Below, piece by piece: positions 26,271 through 34,871 of a DNA stretch of 51,300 nt. Under the pieces are notes generated by a model. That model searched no databases and was not told where the DNA came from. It saw only the letters and a program-made list of their open reading frames with translations. Position 1 is the first letter of the stretch. Every line of letters begins with the position of its first letter. The stretch spans positions 1 to 51,300 of the forward strand of contig JAHDNZ010000045.1 of the NCBI GenBank assembly GCA_018435125.1, read 5' to 3'. Position numbers and translations under genes: made by a program. Origin of the DNA: Bacillota bacterium. Lineage in GTDB: Bacteria > Bacillota > DTU065.

Positions 26271-27412
26271 ATATTGCTCAGGCAAGTATGGCCAAGCAAG
26301 GTGAGGAACTTTGTGGAGATAGCCTGGAGGTAGTTAGAAGAGATGGCGAGATCATGGTAGTTCTCTCCGATGGTCTTGGCAGTGGAGTCAAAGCCGGAAT
26401 TTTGTCTACCATGACAGTTAAAATGGCAGCCAAGCTTCTGGCAAGAGGTCTCCCTTTAGAAGAAACAGTAGATACTATTAATCGGACTTTACCTATCTGC
26501 AAGGTTAGAGGTCTAGCTTACGCAACTTTAAATATTATTCATATTAATAAAGATAACAAAGTCAGGTTGATTCAAGATGATGCACCACCAGCGATTTTAA
26601 TTAACCCTTCTATGCAGGAAGTACTACCTTTAAGAGGCCAAAAAAAATATATCGGTGGCAAAGAGATCTTCGATGGTGAATTTGAAATTGAAGAAGGCCA
26701 GACCCTTTTAATAGTTTCAGATGGGGTACCTCATGCTGGAGTAGGTGCGGTATTGGATCTTGGCTGGGGTATGGAGGGGGTACTCAATTATGTACAAAAA
26801 AAACTCACTTCGATTGAAGAACCCGAAAAATGGGTCGAGGAAATTCTAGAAGTTACGAAAGTGCTATATGCAGATGAACCTGGTGATGACGCAACAGCTA
26901 TAGCCATTAGAGCTAGAAAACCACGCAATTTAATGCTTGTTTCCGGACCTCCTAGTGATAAAAGATTAGATAGCGAATTTTGTACAAGACTAAAAGAGTT
27001 TAACGGCCGTAAAGTTATTTCAGGTGGTGCCACAGCTAATATGGTGGCTAGAGAGTTAAAATTAAGTTTGCAAACAGAGTTATTATATGATGATCCTTCA
27101 GTACCTCCCATTGCTAAGATGGCAGGAATTAACTTGGTAACAGAAGGAATCCTCACTATCAATAAAACCCTTGAGAGACTTAAATCAGTTTTAAGCGGTG
27201 ACATTCTAAGTTCAAAAAAAGATGGAGCAACACTCTTAGCTAAAGAGCTCATGAAAAGTGAAGAGATTTTTTTCTGCATTGGCACAGCCACCAATCCAGC
27301 TCATAGAGCTCTAGCTCCAGCGATAACTTATCCACAGCGTGTACCAGCTTTTGCAGAAATGGTATATGTTTTAGAAAGGCTTGGGAAAAAAGTCGAAGTA
27401 AGTTGGTATTGA
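26255..27412 (+). CDS. SpoIIE/PP2C-type phosphatase with extra C-terminal domain
   Basis: A cytoplasmic serine/threonine phosphatase of 385 residues. The PP2C/SpoIIE core has VVLSDGLGSGVKA, a metal-binding Asp motif, LLIVSDGVPHAG, and a terminal GDDATAIAIRA. After about residue 225 there is a further region of about 155 residues with GGATANMVAR, VPPIAKM and INLVTEGILT, a pattern recalled from SpoIIE proteins linked to hydrogenase genes. The neighbouring hydrogenase carries a PAS domain, so the phosphatase may carry its signal to an unknown phosphoprotein. Confidence 0.87.
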   Translation: MRLALDIAQASMAKQGEELCGDSLEVVRRDGEIMVVLSDGLGSGVKAGILSTMTVKMAAKLLARGLPLEETVDTINRTLPICKVRGLAYATLNIIHINKDNKVRLIQDDAPPAILINPSMQEVLPLRGQKKYIGGKEIFDGEFEIEEGQTLLIVSDGVPHAGVGAVLDLGWGMEGVLNYVQKKLTSIEEPEKWVEEILEVTKVLYADEPGDDATAIAIRARKPRNLMLVSGPPSDKRLDSEFCTRLKEFNGRKVISGGATANMVARELKLSLQTELLYDDPSVPPIAKMAGINLVTEGILTINKTLERLKSVLSGDILSSKKDGATLLAKELMKSEEIFFCIGTATNPAHRALAPAITYPQRVPAFAEMVYVLERLGKKVEVSWY

Positions 27413-27424
27413 GGAGGTAAATTG

Positions 27425-27658
27425 ATGATTAATTTAGAGATCTGTCTAGGGACTGCCTGTCATCTTATGGGAAGTGAAGAGATATTTTCGTCAATTGAAA
27501 AGCTCCCCAAAAACCTGCGTGCTAAGATTATAGTAAAAGGCATGCACTGTTTAGGAGCTTGTGATCAAGGACCGAATGTTCGCCTTAACGGTACTATTTA
27601 TCATCAAATGACTCCTCTAAAGTTAGCAGAGCTTTTAGCAGAATATGGTGGTGAATAG
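27425..27658 (+). CDS. Thioredoxin-like [2Fe-2S] ferredoxin, second copy
   Basis: A 77-residue paralogue of the first ferredoxin in this operon, again with cysteines at CLGTACHL and MHCLGACDQG. ATG 27425 follows GAGGAGG at a good distance; the TTG before it is the alternative. It is followed directly by the second hydrogenase and is probably its electron donor. The duplication suggests each hydrogenase module has its own ferredoxin. Confidence 0.87.
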   Translation: MINLEICLGTACHLMGSEEIFSSIEKLPKNLRAKIIVKGMHCLGACDQGPNVRLNGTIYHQMTPLKLAELLAEYGGE

Positions 27659-27659
27659 G

Positions 27660-29069
27660 ATGCCTAGACTACTAACAGAAATTGATAAAATCAGAAGACA
27701 GGTTCTTACCGAAGTGGCAAGGCTTGCTTTTAATGGTCAGATTCTTAGGAAAATTGAAGATCTACCTTATAAACTTTATGAACAGGGAATCCGCAACTAT
27801 CGTTGCTGCCAGTTTAAAGAGCGGGCGGTATTAAAAGAAAGGATCAGACTTGCCTTGGGCGAGGATCCTGTTTTAGATCGTGAGCCCCTTGTCCATGCTG
27901 CTATAAGATCCTTAAAAAAAGAAAAAATAAAAGGACCCATGTTAAAAGTTATAGATATTGCCTGTGATCATTGTCCGATCGATGCTATTTTAGTAACAGA
28001 TGCCTGTCGTAATTGTGTCGCCCATAGCTGTGTAAATACCTGCCCTAAAAAAGCTATTCAGATTGTAAATGGCAAAGCTATGATTGACAAAGAAAAATGT
28101 GTTGAGTGTGGACTATGTGCTAAAGCTTGTTCATTTGGAGCAATTGTTCATATCCAAAGACCTTGTGAAAGGTCATGTCAAGCTAATGCTATTTCTTCAA
28201 GTGAGGACAGACATGCAATTATTGATGCCAACAAGTGTGTGGCATGTGGCGCTTGTACAATAGGATGCCCCTTTGGAGCCATAAGCTATAAGTCGGAGAT
28301 CTTACCGGTTGTTAAAAAACTGCGAGCTAAAAGCGAAGTAATTGCTTTAATAGCGCCTGCCATAGCCGGCCAATTTGGCCGAGGTGTAACTCTAAATCAA
28401 GTTGTAAGGGGCTTAAAAGAGTTGGGCTTTGCAAAGGTTAAAGAAGTAGCATTGGGAGCAGACGAGATTGCTGACTTAGAAGCTAATGAAAAGACAGCTA
28501 CATGGCTTACAAACTCTTGCTGCCCAGCATATAAAAAATATATTGAGAAACAGTTTCCTGAATTAGAGTCACATCTATCGAAACAATTAAGTCCCATGGC
28601 TTATCTTGCTAAAAAAATTAGGTTAGAAAAGCCAGAGAGTTATTTAGTTTTTATCGGACCATGTCTTGCCAAAAAAGAAGAGGTATGTGAAGTGGATGCT
28701 GTATTAACATTTGAAGAACTCGCTTGTCTGTTTGTGGCTAGAGATATTAATTTAGCTACCTTAAGCGAAATGGCCCTTGATGAGAGAGCAACTAAATATG
28801 GCGTAGGATTTGCATGTGCGGGAGGAGTTTCAAAGGCTATCACTAATATAAAACCAATTAAAGTTAAAACCGCTAGTGGGCTTGAAGAATGCAAAACAAT
28901 GTTACTTTTAGCTAGAGCAGGTAAAATAGAAGCTGATTTTTTAGAAGGAATGGCCTGTTTAGAAGGTTGTATCGGCGGCCCTGGTACTCTGGTGGAGGCT
29001 AAATTCGCGCGCCGAGTTCTAGAAAAAGAGCTCTCGGAAGAGGAAAAGGAACTAAAAAAGACTGTTTAG
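27660..29069 (+). CDS. Monomeric [FeFe]-hydrogenase, group B type
   Basis: The 469-residue protein has a helical N-terminal part (about 1-110), then Cys-rich Fe-S sites (CRNCVAHSCVNTCP, CVECGLCAKACS, CERSC, CVACGACTIGCP), and an H-cluster domain with NSCCPAY, IGPCLAKKEE and EGMACLEGCIGGPG. The layout fits the dicluster monomeric group B hydrogenase family, whose physiological direction is not settled. ATG 27660 overlaps the ferredoxin gene stop region and follows GGTGGTGA. It precedes rex by 14 bases. Confidence 0.87.
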   Translation: MPRLLTEIDKIRRQVLTEVARLAFNGQILRKIEDLPYKLYEQGIRNYRCCQFKERAVLKERIRLALGEDPVLDREPLVHAAIRSLKKEKIKGPMLKVIDIACDHCPIDAILVTDACRNCVAHSCVNTCPKKAIQIVNGKAMIDKEKCVECGLCAKACSFGAIVHIQRPCERSCQANAISSSEDRHAIIDANKCVACGACTIGCPFGAISYKSEILPVVKKLRAKSEVIALIAPAIAGQFGRGVTLNQVVRGLKELGFAKVKEVALGADEIADLEANEKTATWLTNSCCPAYKKYIEKQFPELESHLSKQLSPMAYLAKKIRLEKPESYLVFIGPCLAKKEEVCEVDAVLTFEELACLFVARDINLATLSEMALDERATKYGVGFACAGGVSKAITNIKPIKVKTASGLEECKTMLLLARAGKIEADFLEGMACLEGCIGGPGTLVEAKFARRVLEKELSEEEKELKKTV

Positions 29070-29083
29070 AAAGTGGTGGGGAG

Positions 29084-29710
29084 ATGGAGCCCTGTTCGGA
29101 TTTATATATCAGAAGGATAGCCAAATATTATCGCTATCTAAGTCATTTAAAACAGCGCGGTGCTTTGCGTGTTTTATCAGATGAGCTAGCTGTCTATATG
29201 AACATTTCTCCATCTCAAGTACGCACTGATTTAGGAAAGCTTGCTGTAGGGCAAAGTGGTTATGGTTATAATGTTGCTGTTCTTACTACCGAGATGGAAA
29301 AGTTTTTAGGAATAAATAAGATCAATAAAATGGTCTTGATTGGAGCAGGCAAGCTCGGTCAAGCGTTGTTATGCTATGAAGGTTTTTACCACAAAGGATT
29401 TCGCTTTGGTGCAGCTTTTGATATCAACCCCAAGCTTCAGGGAAAAACCTTCGGATTTTTAGAAGAACCTGTAAGAAGTATGCGCGAATTAAAGCCTTAT
29501 CTGGCCAAAAACCAAGTTCAGCTTGCTGTTTTAGCTGTAATTCCCGAAAGCGTTCAGGCAGTAACCGATATTTTAGTGGCAAGCAAGATCAAAGGTATTT
29601 GGAATTTTGCTCCCTACTACCCTAAGGTCCCTGAAAATGTCGTGTTAGAAAATGTCCATATTCAAGAAAGTCTACTTCAACTTGCCTATAGATTGTCAAA
29701 TTCTAATTAA
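29084..29710 (+). CDS. rex: Redox-sensing transcriptional repressor Rex
   Basis: A 208-residue NADH/NAD+-sensing repressor. The N-terminal winged helix has RRIAKYYRYL and ISPSQVRTDLGKL. The Rossmann domain carries GAGKLGQALL, and the C-terminal swap helix reads NVHIQESLLQLAYRL. It is the last gene of the hydrogenase operon, and a near-consensus Rex site lies on the operon's promoter, so autoregulation is likely. The product would shut off the operon when NADH is low and release it when NADH is high. Confidence 0.93.
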   Translation: MEPCSDLYIRRIAKYYRYLSHLKQRGALRVLSDELAVYMNISPSQVRTDLGKLAVGQSGYGYNVAVLTTEMEKFLGINKINKMVLIGAGKLGQALLCYEGFYHKGFRFGAAFDINPKLQGKTFGFLEEPVRSMRELKPYLAKNQVQLAVLAVIPESVQAVTDILVASKIKGIWNFAPYYPKVPENVVLENVHIQESLLQLAYRLSNSN

Positions 29711-29716
29711 TATAAG

Positions 29717-29745
29717 AAAAGAGACCTAAATGGGTCTCTTTTTTG
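29717..29745 (+). terminator. Terminator of the hydrogenase-rex operon
   Basis: AAAAGAGACC and GGGTCTCTTTTTT pair around TAAAT just after the rex stop. Confidence 0.88.
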
Positions 29746-29800
29746 AAGGACAATCTGGTTTCTTTTAGAATCTAAATTACTAGCTAGGGGGGTCATAGTA

Positions 29801-31780
29801 ATGATAATTTCTAAGCCAACGGATTTTTTATTTCCCGTTAACGAAACCGAAACCGAGATTGTTATTGATGTAGGGTATGAAGTTAATATTGAAAAAAGAA
29901 GTGGTGCCATAACTAAACTGGGTCCATACCACATAAACGGTCCTTTTAGGATCAAAAGAAATGATAGGTGGCTTGAGCCTAGAGATTTTACCATTAATAG
30001 CTACAGCTGGGACTCAGAGGAAGGCTCACTGGAACTAAACTATGCCGAAGATCTGATATTAAAATTAATTTTCGGCAGAGAAAAAATTACCGGCAGATTA
30101 TCAGGTACAGCTGATACGTACCGTTTCCCTTGCTTATGGGGTTTAAAAGTAGATAATGACGAATTAATAACAACTAATAATTTCGGGGAGCTAATTCCTA
30201 ATCCAATTGAAACTTTAAAATTACCGGTTAAAGTTGCAACCTGTACCTGGCACAACTACAAAGTAGCAAGACCAGTTGAGGGAGTTCCGGGATCTTTTCG
30301 TGAAAAAGACAAAGCTACTTACAGACTTGGTTATTGCGGTTTAGCTTCAATGCCGTGGCTTTTTTATGGCAACAAATCTGAAGGCTTCTATACTGCCTCC
30401 TACGACGAGAGGTTTTTTACCACCTATTTGCATATCGAAGCGACTGATAGCATGCTTATAGGTCTGGAAAAAATTGGCGCTGGTCAATTTGATTCCAATC
30501 TATCTGAGTTTTCTTATCTTAAAGCCGATTGGCATGAAGCTGCCAAAAGATATAGAGCCTGGGCTTTATCCTGGTATAAGATAGGACCTGTGCCTGAGTG
30601 GGTTTGGGAAGAAAACGGGGTTTTAGTTCACTATGATTTTAAATTTCAATCGGGTGAAATACGTCACTACTTTAGTGAAATTCCCGAGTTATACAAGATA
30701 GCCAAAGAAGCCAAATTCAAACATTTATATGTCTCAGCCTGGAACGAAGGTGGCTTTGATACTCTTTATCCCCAGTTTTTCCCTGACCTTGAACTTGGTA
30801 CGATAAGGGATCTAAAAAAAGCTATCGCTACTGTTAAAGAAGATGGCGGTAAGATTAGTTTTTATATTAATACACGCATATTCAATCACCGCGGAGAATT
30901 TTATCAGACCCTGGGCAAAAAGTGGGCAGCCCTAACTGAAGATGGTAACGAGTATATTGAAAGGTATGGTAAAGAAGCCTTTAGCTGTATGTGCCTGGCT
31001 GAGCCTGAATGGACAAAGACCTTAAAAGATTTCATTCTTTGGCTTGTTGATGATATGGGAGCAACAGGAATGTATATCGATCAGGTAGGATCATTTCCAC
31101 GTCTTTGTTATAATGAAAACCATGCCCATCAAAGACCAGATCAATGGAGTTTAGGTTATTTAAAGTTATTAAATGATATCAATGTTGAATCTGAAAAAGA
31201 TCCGTTTTGGATTATGGAAGGCTGTGGCGATATCTACAGTCAGTATGTAGGAGCACAACTTGTCCACGCCAGTTGGGGATTGTATACACCCTATGGCCAC
31301 CCAGAGATTTATAAATATACCTTCCCGGAAATAATCCATGTAGATATGGTTCATCCCAAACCTGTCGCGGTTGATGTAGATGCTTTAGGCTTAAGTCCTA
31401 AAGAGGTTTCAGCACGTATGTTTCTTTTGGGGACCCATTTTTGGGTTTACTGCCATGTGATAGAGGATCCTGAGTTATGGAGCTTTATTCAGCAGATATT
31501 GGAAGTGCGAGATCAGATTAAAGGCAACTTAAGGAGAATGCGCTTTGTGGATAACGAAGGCCTTAAGGTTAACTGGGCCAAGCGCTATACCTCCTTAGAT
31601 GAAGAGATGATACTCTTTTATAACCCGGATGATGAAAAAGAGATCGAGACAACCTTGTCCTTACCACCTACTGTGGAGGTAATTTATTTAGGAGAAAAAC
31701 CGCAATCGATTGCTGTTAAAAACCAAAAACTACCTATAGAAGGTCACTATTTGGGTGTTTTCCGCTGGCAGAAAAGCTAA
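29801..31780 (+). CDS. Putative glycoside hydrolase, DUF6259-like
   Basis: The 659-residue protein begins with a beta-sandwich region (about 1-230) and continues as a TIM-barrel-like domain with aromatic and acidic blocks such as VSAWNEGGFD, MYIDQVGSF and IMEGCGDIYS. The overall resemblance is to DUF6259 proteins, thought to be glycoside hydrolases related to the GH36/GH31 fold. No signal peptide is seen, so it acts in the cytoplasm. ATG 29801 follows AGGGGGGT. The nearby binding proteins and alpha-mannosidase suggest it works on an imported oligosaccharide. Confidence 0.6.
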   Translation: MIISKPTDFLFPVNETETEIVIDVGYEVNIEKRSGAITKLGPYHINGPFRIKRNDRWLEPRDFTINSYSWDSEEGSLELNYAEDLILKLIFGREKITGRLSGTADTYRFPCLWGLKVDNDELITTNNFGELIPNPIETLKLPVKVATCTWHNYKVARPVEGVPGSFREKDKATYRLGYCGLASMPWLFYGNKSEGFYTASYDERFFTTYLHIEATDSMLIGLEKIGAGQFDSNLSEFSYLKADWHEAAKRYRAWALSWYKIGPVPEWVWEENGVLVHYDFKFQSGEIRHYFSEIPELYKIAKEAKFKHLYVSAWNEGGFDTLYPQFFPDLELGTIRDLKKAIATVKEDGGKISFYINTRIFNHRGEFYQTLGKKWAALTEDGNEYIERYGKEAFSCMCLAEPEWTKTLKDFILWLVDDMGATGMYIDQVGSFPRLCYNENHAHQRPDQWSLGYLKLLNDINVESEKDPFWIMEGCGDIYSQYVGAQLVHASWGLYTPYGHPEIYKYTFPEIIHVDMVHPKPVAVDVDALGLSPKEVSARMFLLGTHFWVYCHVIEDPELWSFIQQILEVRDQIKGNLRRMRFVDNEGLKVNWAKRYTSLDEEMILFYNPDDEKEIETTLSLPPTVEVIYLGEKPQSIAVKNQKLPIEGHYLGVFRWQKS

Positions 31781-31799
31781 AAACTAGGTAGACATTATT

Positions 31800-31829
31800 A
31801 AAAAGATAGGGGCGATTTTAGTCGCCCCT
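31800..31829 (-). terminator. Terminator of solute-binding protein gene 1
   Basis: GGGGCGA and TCGCCCC pair around TTTTAG. Read on the minus strand they are followed by a T-rich stretch. Confidence 0.8.
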
Positions 31830-31835
31830 AAACTC

Positions 31836-33131
31836 TTAGTTGGCTGGTAATTTATCTAAATATCTTTTAAACTCTCTTGCTTTTCTTTGCATTTCATCGG
31901 TTACTTCTTTGGCTGCTTTGCGGATAGCCTTTTCAGGGTTTTCGCCATTTAAGACAACTGAAACAGTGGCATTGTCTACATATCTCCAGACAGTTTCGCC
32001 GCCAAGAGCAAAAGGAATACCAATATCTTCTTCTAATTGATTCATAAGAACTGCTCTGTCTTCGGGTTTGATATCCATTTTAGCCATAGCTTTCATATTG
32101 GGAGAGATATGATATGTGCCCGGTAATTTGGAATGAAATTCAGTAGTGTAAAGGGTTTGGATCTCTTCGCTGGTGAACCATTTGATCCATTCAAAAGCTT
32201 CCTGGTGCATCTTAGATTTCTCAAAGATAGCAAAATTATTAGTGCCGAGGTAGCCTGAGTGGTTAATAGTGCCATCTTTGCGAATTGTGCCGGGTAATAA
32301 GCTGGTTTGCCATTTACCTTTAAGTTCAGGTGAACCAACAGCAAAACCACCATAGACAATGGTTGTGGAGCCGCAAAGGTAGGGAATATCACCTTGACGA
32401 AAATCCTGATAGGGTTGAATTGCCTTTGGAACACCATGTTTGGTAAATAGTTCGGTAAATCGACTAAATCCATCTATAGACTCAGGCGTATCTAAAGTAG
32501 ACTTTGTACCGCCGGGTAAATAGACATCACCCCCGGCTTGTCTTAAAAAGGCAGAAGCAACAAACCAAGTTAGACCATCTACACCATAAAAGATACCGAA
32601 ATTCATATTCTTAGCTTGCATTTTAGGCAAGATCTTATAAAGTTCATCCCAGGTCTTAGCTTCTTCCCAACCATTTTCCTGAAAGATATCGGTACGAATG
32701 AAAGCTTGCATATTGCCTAATTCAGCAGGTACACCCCAAGTAGTACCCTTGAAATTTAATGGTTGTATGGAGCCGGGGTACATTCTGGCAAGCACAGCTT
32801 TTGCTTCGGTTGGGAAAGCTTTAGCTAGATCTAGGATACCGCCTCTTAAACCAAACTCTCCTTGCCAGGTTGAACCCATTTGGGCAATATCAGGTATATC
32901 CCCGGAGGCCAGTGCTAAATAAATCTTAGACATAGCATCTTCCCAATTCATAAGAGAAAAGCTGGCATTTACACCTGTTTTGGGGGTGAAATACTGTTCG
33001 GTTAGTGTTTTAATGATCTTTGCTTTTTCCGTAGATGCTACCAGCCATATTTCTAGATCTTTGGCACCTACCATTACACAACCAAATAAAAGGAAAATAG
33101 AAATAATAATGGCCAAATAAAGTTTTTTCAT
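31836..33131 (-). CDS. ABC-transporter sugar-binding lipoprotein, copy 1
   Basis: A 431-residue extracellular solute-binding protein of the family 1 type, which captures a sugar or oligosaccharide for an ABC importer. The signal peptide ends in a lipobox (LLFGC, Cys18), so it is membrane-anchored. The mature part starts DLEIWLVAS and has NMQAFIRTDIF, GYLGTNNFAIF and a long C-terminal helix pair ending DKLPAN. It is clearly a paralogue of the protein encoded just upstream (33.3-34.6 kb). No permease or ATPase gene is beside it. It is likely monocistronic, with its own terminator. Confidence 0.88.
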   Translation of the reverse strand: MKKLYLAIIISIFLLFGCVMVGAKDLEIWLVASTEKAKIIKTLTEQYFTPKTGVNASFSLMNWEDAMSKIYLALASGDIPDIAQMGSTWQGEFGLRGGILDLAKAFPTEAKAVLARMYPGSIQPLNFKGTTWGVPAELGNMQAFIRTDIFQENGWEEAKTWDELYKILPKMQAKNMNFGIFYGVDGLTWFVASAFLRQAGGDVYLPGGTKSTLDTPESIDGFSRFTELFTKHGVPKAIQPYQDFRQGDIPYLCGSTTIVYGGFAVGSPELKGKWQTSLLPGTIRKDGTINHSGYLGTNNFAIFEKSKMHQEAFEWIKWFTSEEIQTLYTTEFHSKLPGTYHISPNMKAMAKMDIKPEDRAVLMNQLEEDIGIPFALGGETVWRYVDNATVSVVLNGENPEKAIRKAAKEVTDEMQRKAREFKRYLDKLPAN

Positions 33132-33251
33132 ATTGTTACCTCCTCAATTCCTTGGGTTCTTGGTTATAGAGAAGATCCCTTTTTGCTTTAAGCAAAAAAG
33201 CACTTAAATTGAGGTCTTAATCAAGCTAGAAAATGTAATAGTTATCTAAAA

Positions 33252-33288
33252 TAAAAACCTCCTAAAGTAGATTCCACTTTAGGAGGTT
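33252..33288 (-). terminator. Terminator of solute-binding protein gene 2
   Basis: AACCTCCTAAAGT and ACTTTAGGAGGTT form a perfect 13-bp stem. Read on the minus strand it is followed by TTTTATTTT. Confidence 0.88.
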
Positions 33289-33298
33289 GAAAGCTTAA

Positions 33299-34591
33299 TT
33301 AATTAGCAGGTAAATCCTTTAGAAATCTGGCAAACTCTTTAGCTTTTCTTTGCATTTCATCGGTAACTTCCTTAGCCGCTTTGCGGATAGCCTTTTCAGG
33401 GTCTTCACCATTTAAGACAACTGAGGCTGTGGCATTGTCTACATATCTCCAGACATATTCACCCCCAAGAGCGAAAGGAATGCCGATATCCTCTTTGAGT
33501 TGTTTCATAAGAATAGTTCTATGTTCCGTGGGTATGCCCATGTTGGCCATAGCTTCGATATTTGGTGACTGGTGGAAAGAACCTGGCAATCTTTCTTCAT
33601 ATTGCTTTTGATAGATGGTCTGGATTTCAGCACTGGTAAACCACTTGATCCATTCAAAGGCTTCTTTTTTGTTCTTGGTTTTTTCAAAGATAGCAAAGTT
33701 GTTAGTGCCTAAGTAACCGGAATGGCTAATAGTACCGTCTTTGCGAATCGTTCCGGGTATTAAAGCGGTAGTCCACTTTCCTTTTAGCTCGGGGGCGGCG
33801 TACATATAGGCACCATAGACAACTCTGGTTGAAATAACAAGAAAAGGTACATAACCACGTTTAAAATCTTCTAATTGATGAATTTGTTTGGGAACACCAT
33901 GTTTGGTAAATAGTTCAGTAAAGCGAATAAAGCCATCAATTGATTCCGGGCTATCTAAAATCGATTTTTCGCCACCCGGTTTATAAATATCACCACCGGC
34001 TTGACGTAAGAAGGCTGAGGCGACAAACCAGCTAATGCCATTTTGCCCGTAATTAATACCAAAGTCCATACTTTTTGCTTTCATTTTAGGAATTATCTTG
34101 TAGAGATCTTCCCAGGTATTTGGAACTGTCCACCCGTTATCTTTGAAAATATCGGTTCTGACATAAGCCTGCATATTACCAAGTTCAGCCGGAATTCCCC
34201 AGGTAGTTCCTCTAAAATCCAAAGGTGTAAGTGCGCCTTTATACATGCCACTTAAAATGGCTTTAGTTTCGTTAGGGAAAGCTTTGCCTAAATCTAAAAT
34301 ACCACCCCTAAGACCATACTCCCCTTGCCAAGTAGAGCCCATTTGCGCCATGTCAGGAACATCACCAGAGGCTAGAGCCAAATAGATTCTACTGTTGGCA
34401 TCTTCCCAGGTCATGGTAGAAAAATTAACATTAACACCTGTTTTCGAAGTAAAATATTGATTAGTAAGATCCTTAATGAGGCGAGCCTTTTCACTAGAAG
34501 CTACTAACCAGATCTCTAGATCTTTAGAGCTGACACTAATAGTTGTAAGCAGTAAGACAATTAGCAGTAAAGCAAGCGATACTCTTTTCAT
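33299..34591 (-). CDS. ABC-transporter sugar-binding protein, copy 2
   Basis: A 430-residue paralogue of the neighbouring binding protein, with the same blocks (DLEIWLVAS, MQAYVRTDIF, GYLGTNNFAIF, RKAAKEVTDEMQRKA). The proteins are estimated by eye at about 70 percent identical, and the genes are similar at DNA level too, so the duplication is fairly recent. Unlike copy 1, its signal peptide (LLTTISVSS) has no lipobox Cys, so this copy may be freely secreted or held in another way. Differences lie in the ligand-contact parts of the middle region, so the ligands may differ. Confidence 0.87.
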   Translation of the reverse strand: MKRVSLALLLIVLLLTTISVSSKDLEIWLVASSEKARLIKDLTNQYFTSKTGVNVNFSTMTWEDANSRIYLALASGDVPDMAQMGSTWQGEYGLRGGILDLGKAFPNETKAILSGMYKGALTPLDFRGTTWGIPAELGNMQAYVRTDIFKDNGWTVPNTWEDLYKIIPKMKAKSMDFGINYGQNGISWFVASAFLRQAGGDIYKPGGEKSILDSPESIDGFIRFTELFTKHGVPKQIHQLEDFKRGYVPFLVISTRVVYGAYMYAAPELKGKWTTALIPGTIRKDGTISHSGYLGTNNFAIFEKTKNKKEAFEWIKWFTSAEIQTIYQKQYEERLPGSFHQSPNIEAMANMGIPTEHRTILMKQLKEDIGIPFALGGEYVWRYVDNATASVVLNGEDPEKAIRKAAKEVTDEMQRKAKEFARFLKDLPAN

Positions 34592-34811
34592 GAAAACTCC
34601 TCCTGCAAGAATATTTGTTAATTTCTTCTTCGCTAATAAAAAGAATAAACCTTTCTTACAGATGACAGAGTAATAAGAATTTGAAAGTTAATATATAAGT
34701 TATATTAGTAGTAGAAATATTAGTATAGCCAAGGAGGGAAATAATAATTTTTCAAGAATACTTCAAATACATAAAGTCCCGGTTATGGCCGAGACAGCAT
34801 AGATGTGCATC

Positions 34812-34864
34812 AGAAGAGGGCTCTTTTAAAGGGAGTCCTCTTCTTTTTCCGGGGGAAAGAGAAG
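34812..34864 (+). promoter_or_regulatory. Attenuator-like leader of the exported operon
   Basis: AGAAGAGG (34812-34819) pairs with CCTCTTCT (34837-34844), extended by GCTC/GGAG(T), and is followed by TTTT: a terminator 24 bases before a start codon. The 3' part of that stem plus the T run, CTTCTTTTTCC (34840-34850), can pair instead with GGAAAGAGAAG (34854-34864), which covers the ribosome binding site. The two folds exclude each other. An upstream AAGGAGGG (34731-34738) has no normal start codon behind it. Confidence 0.5.
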
Positions 34865-34871
34865 GTGTTTT

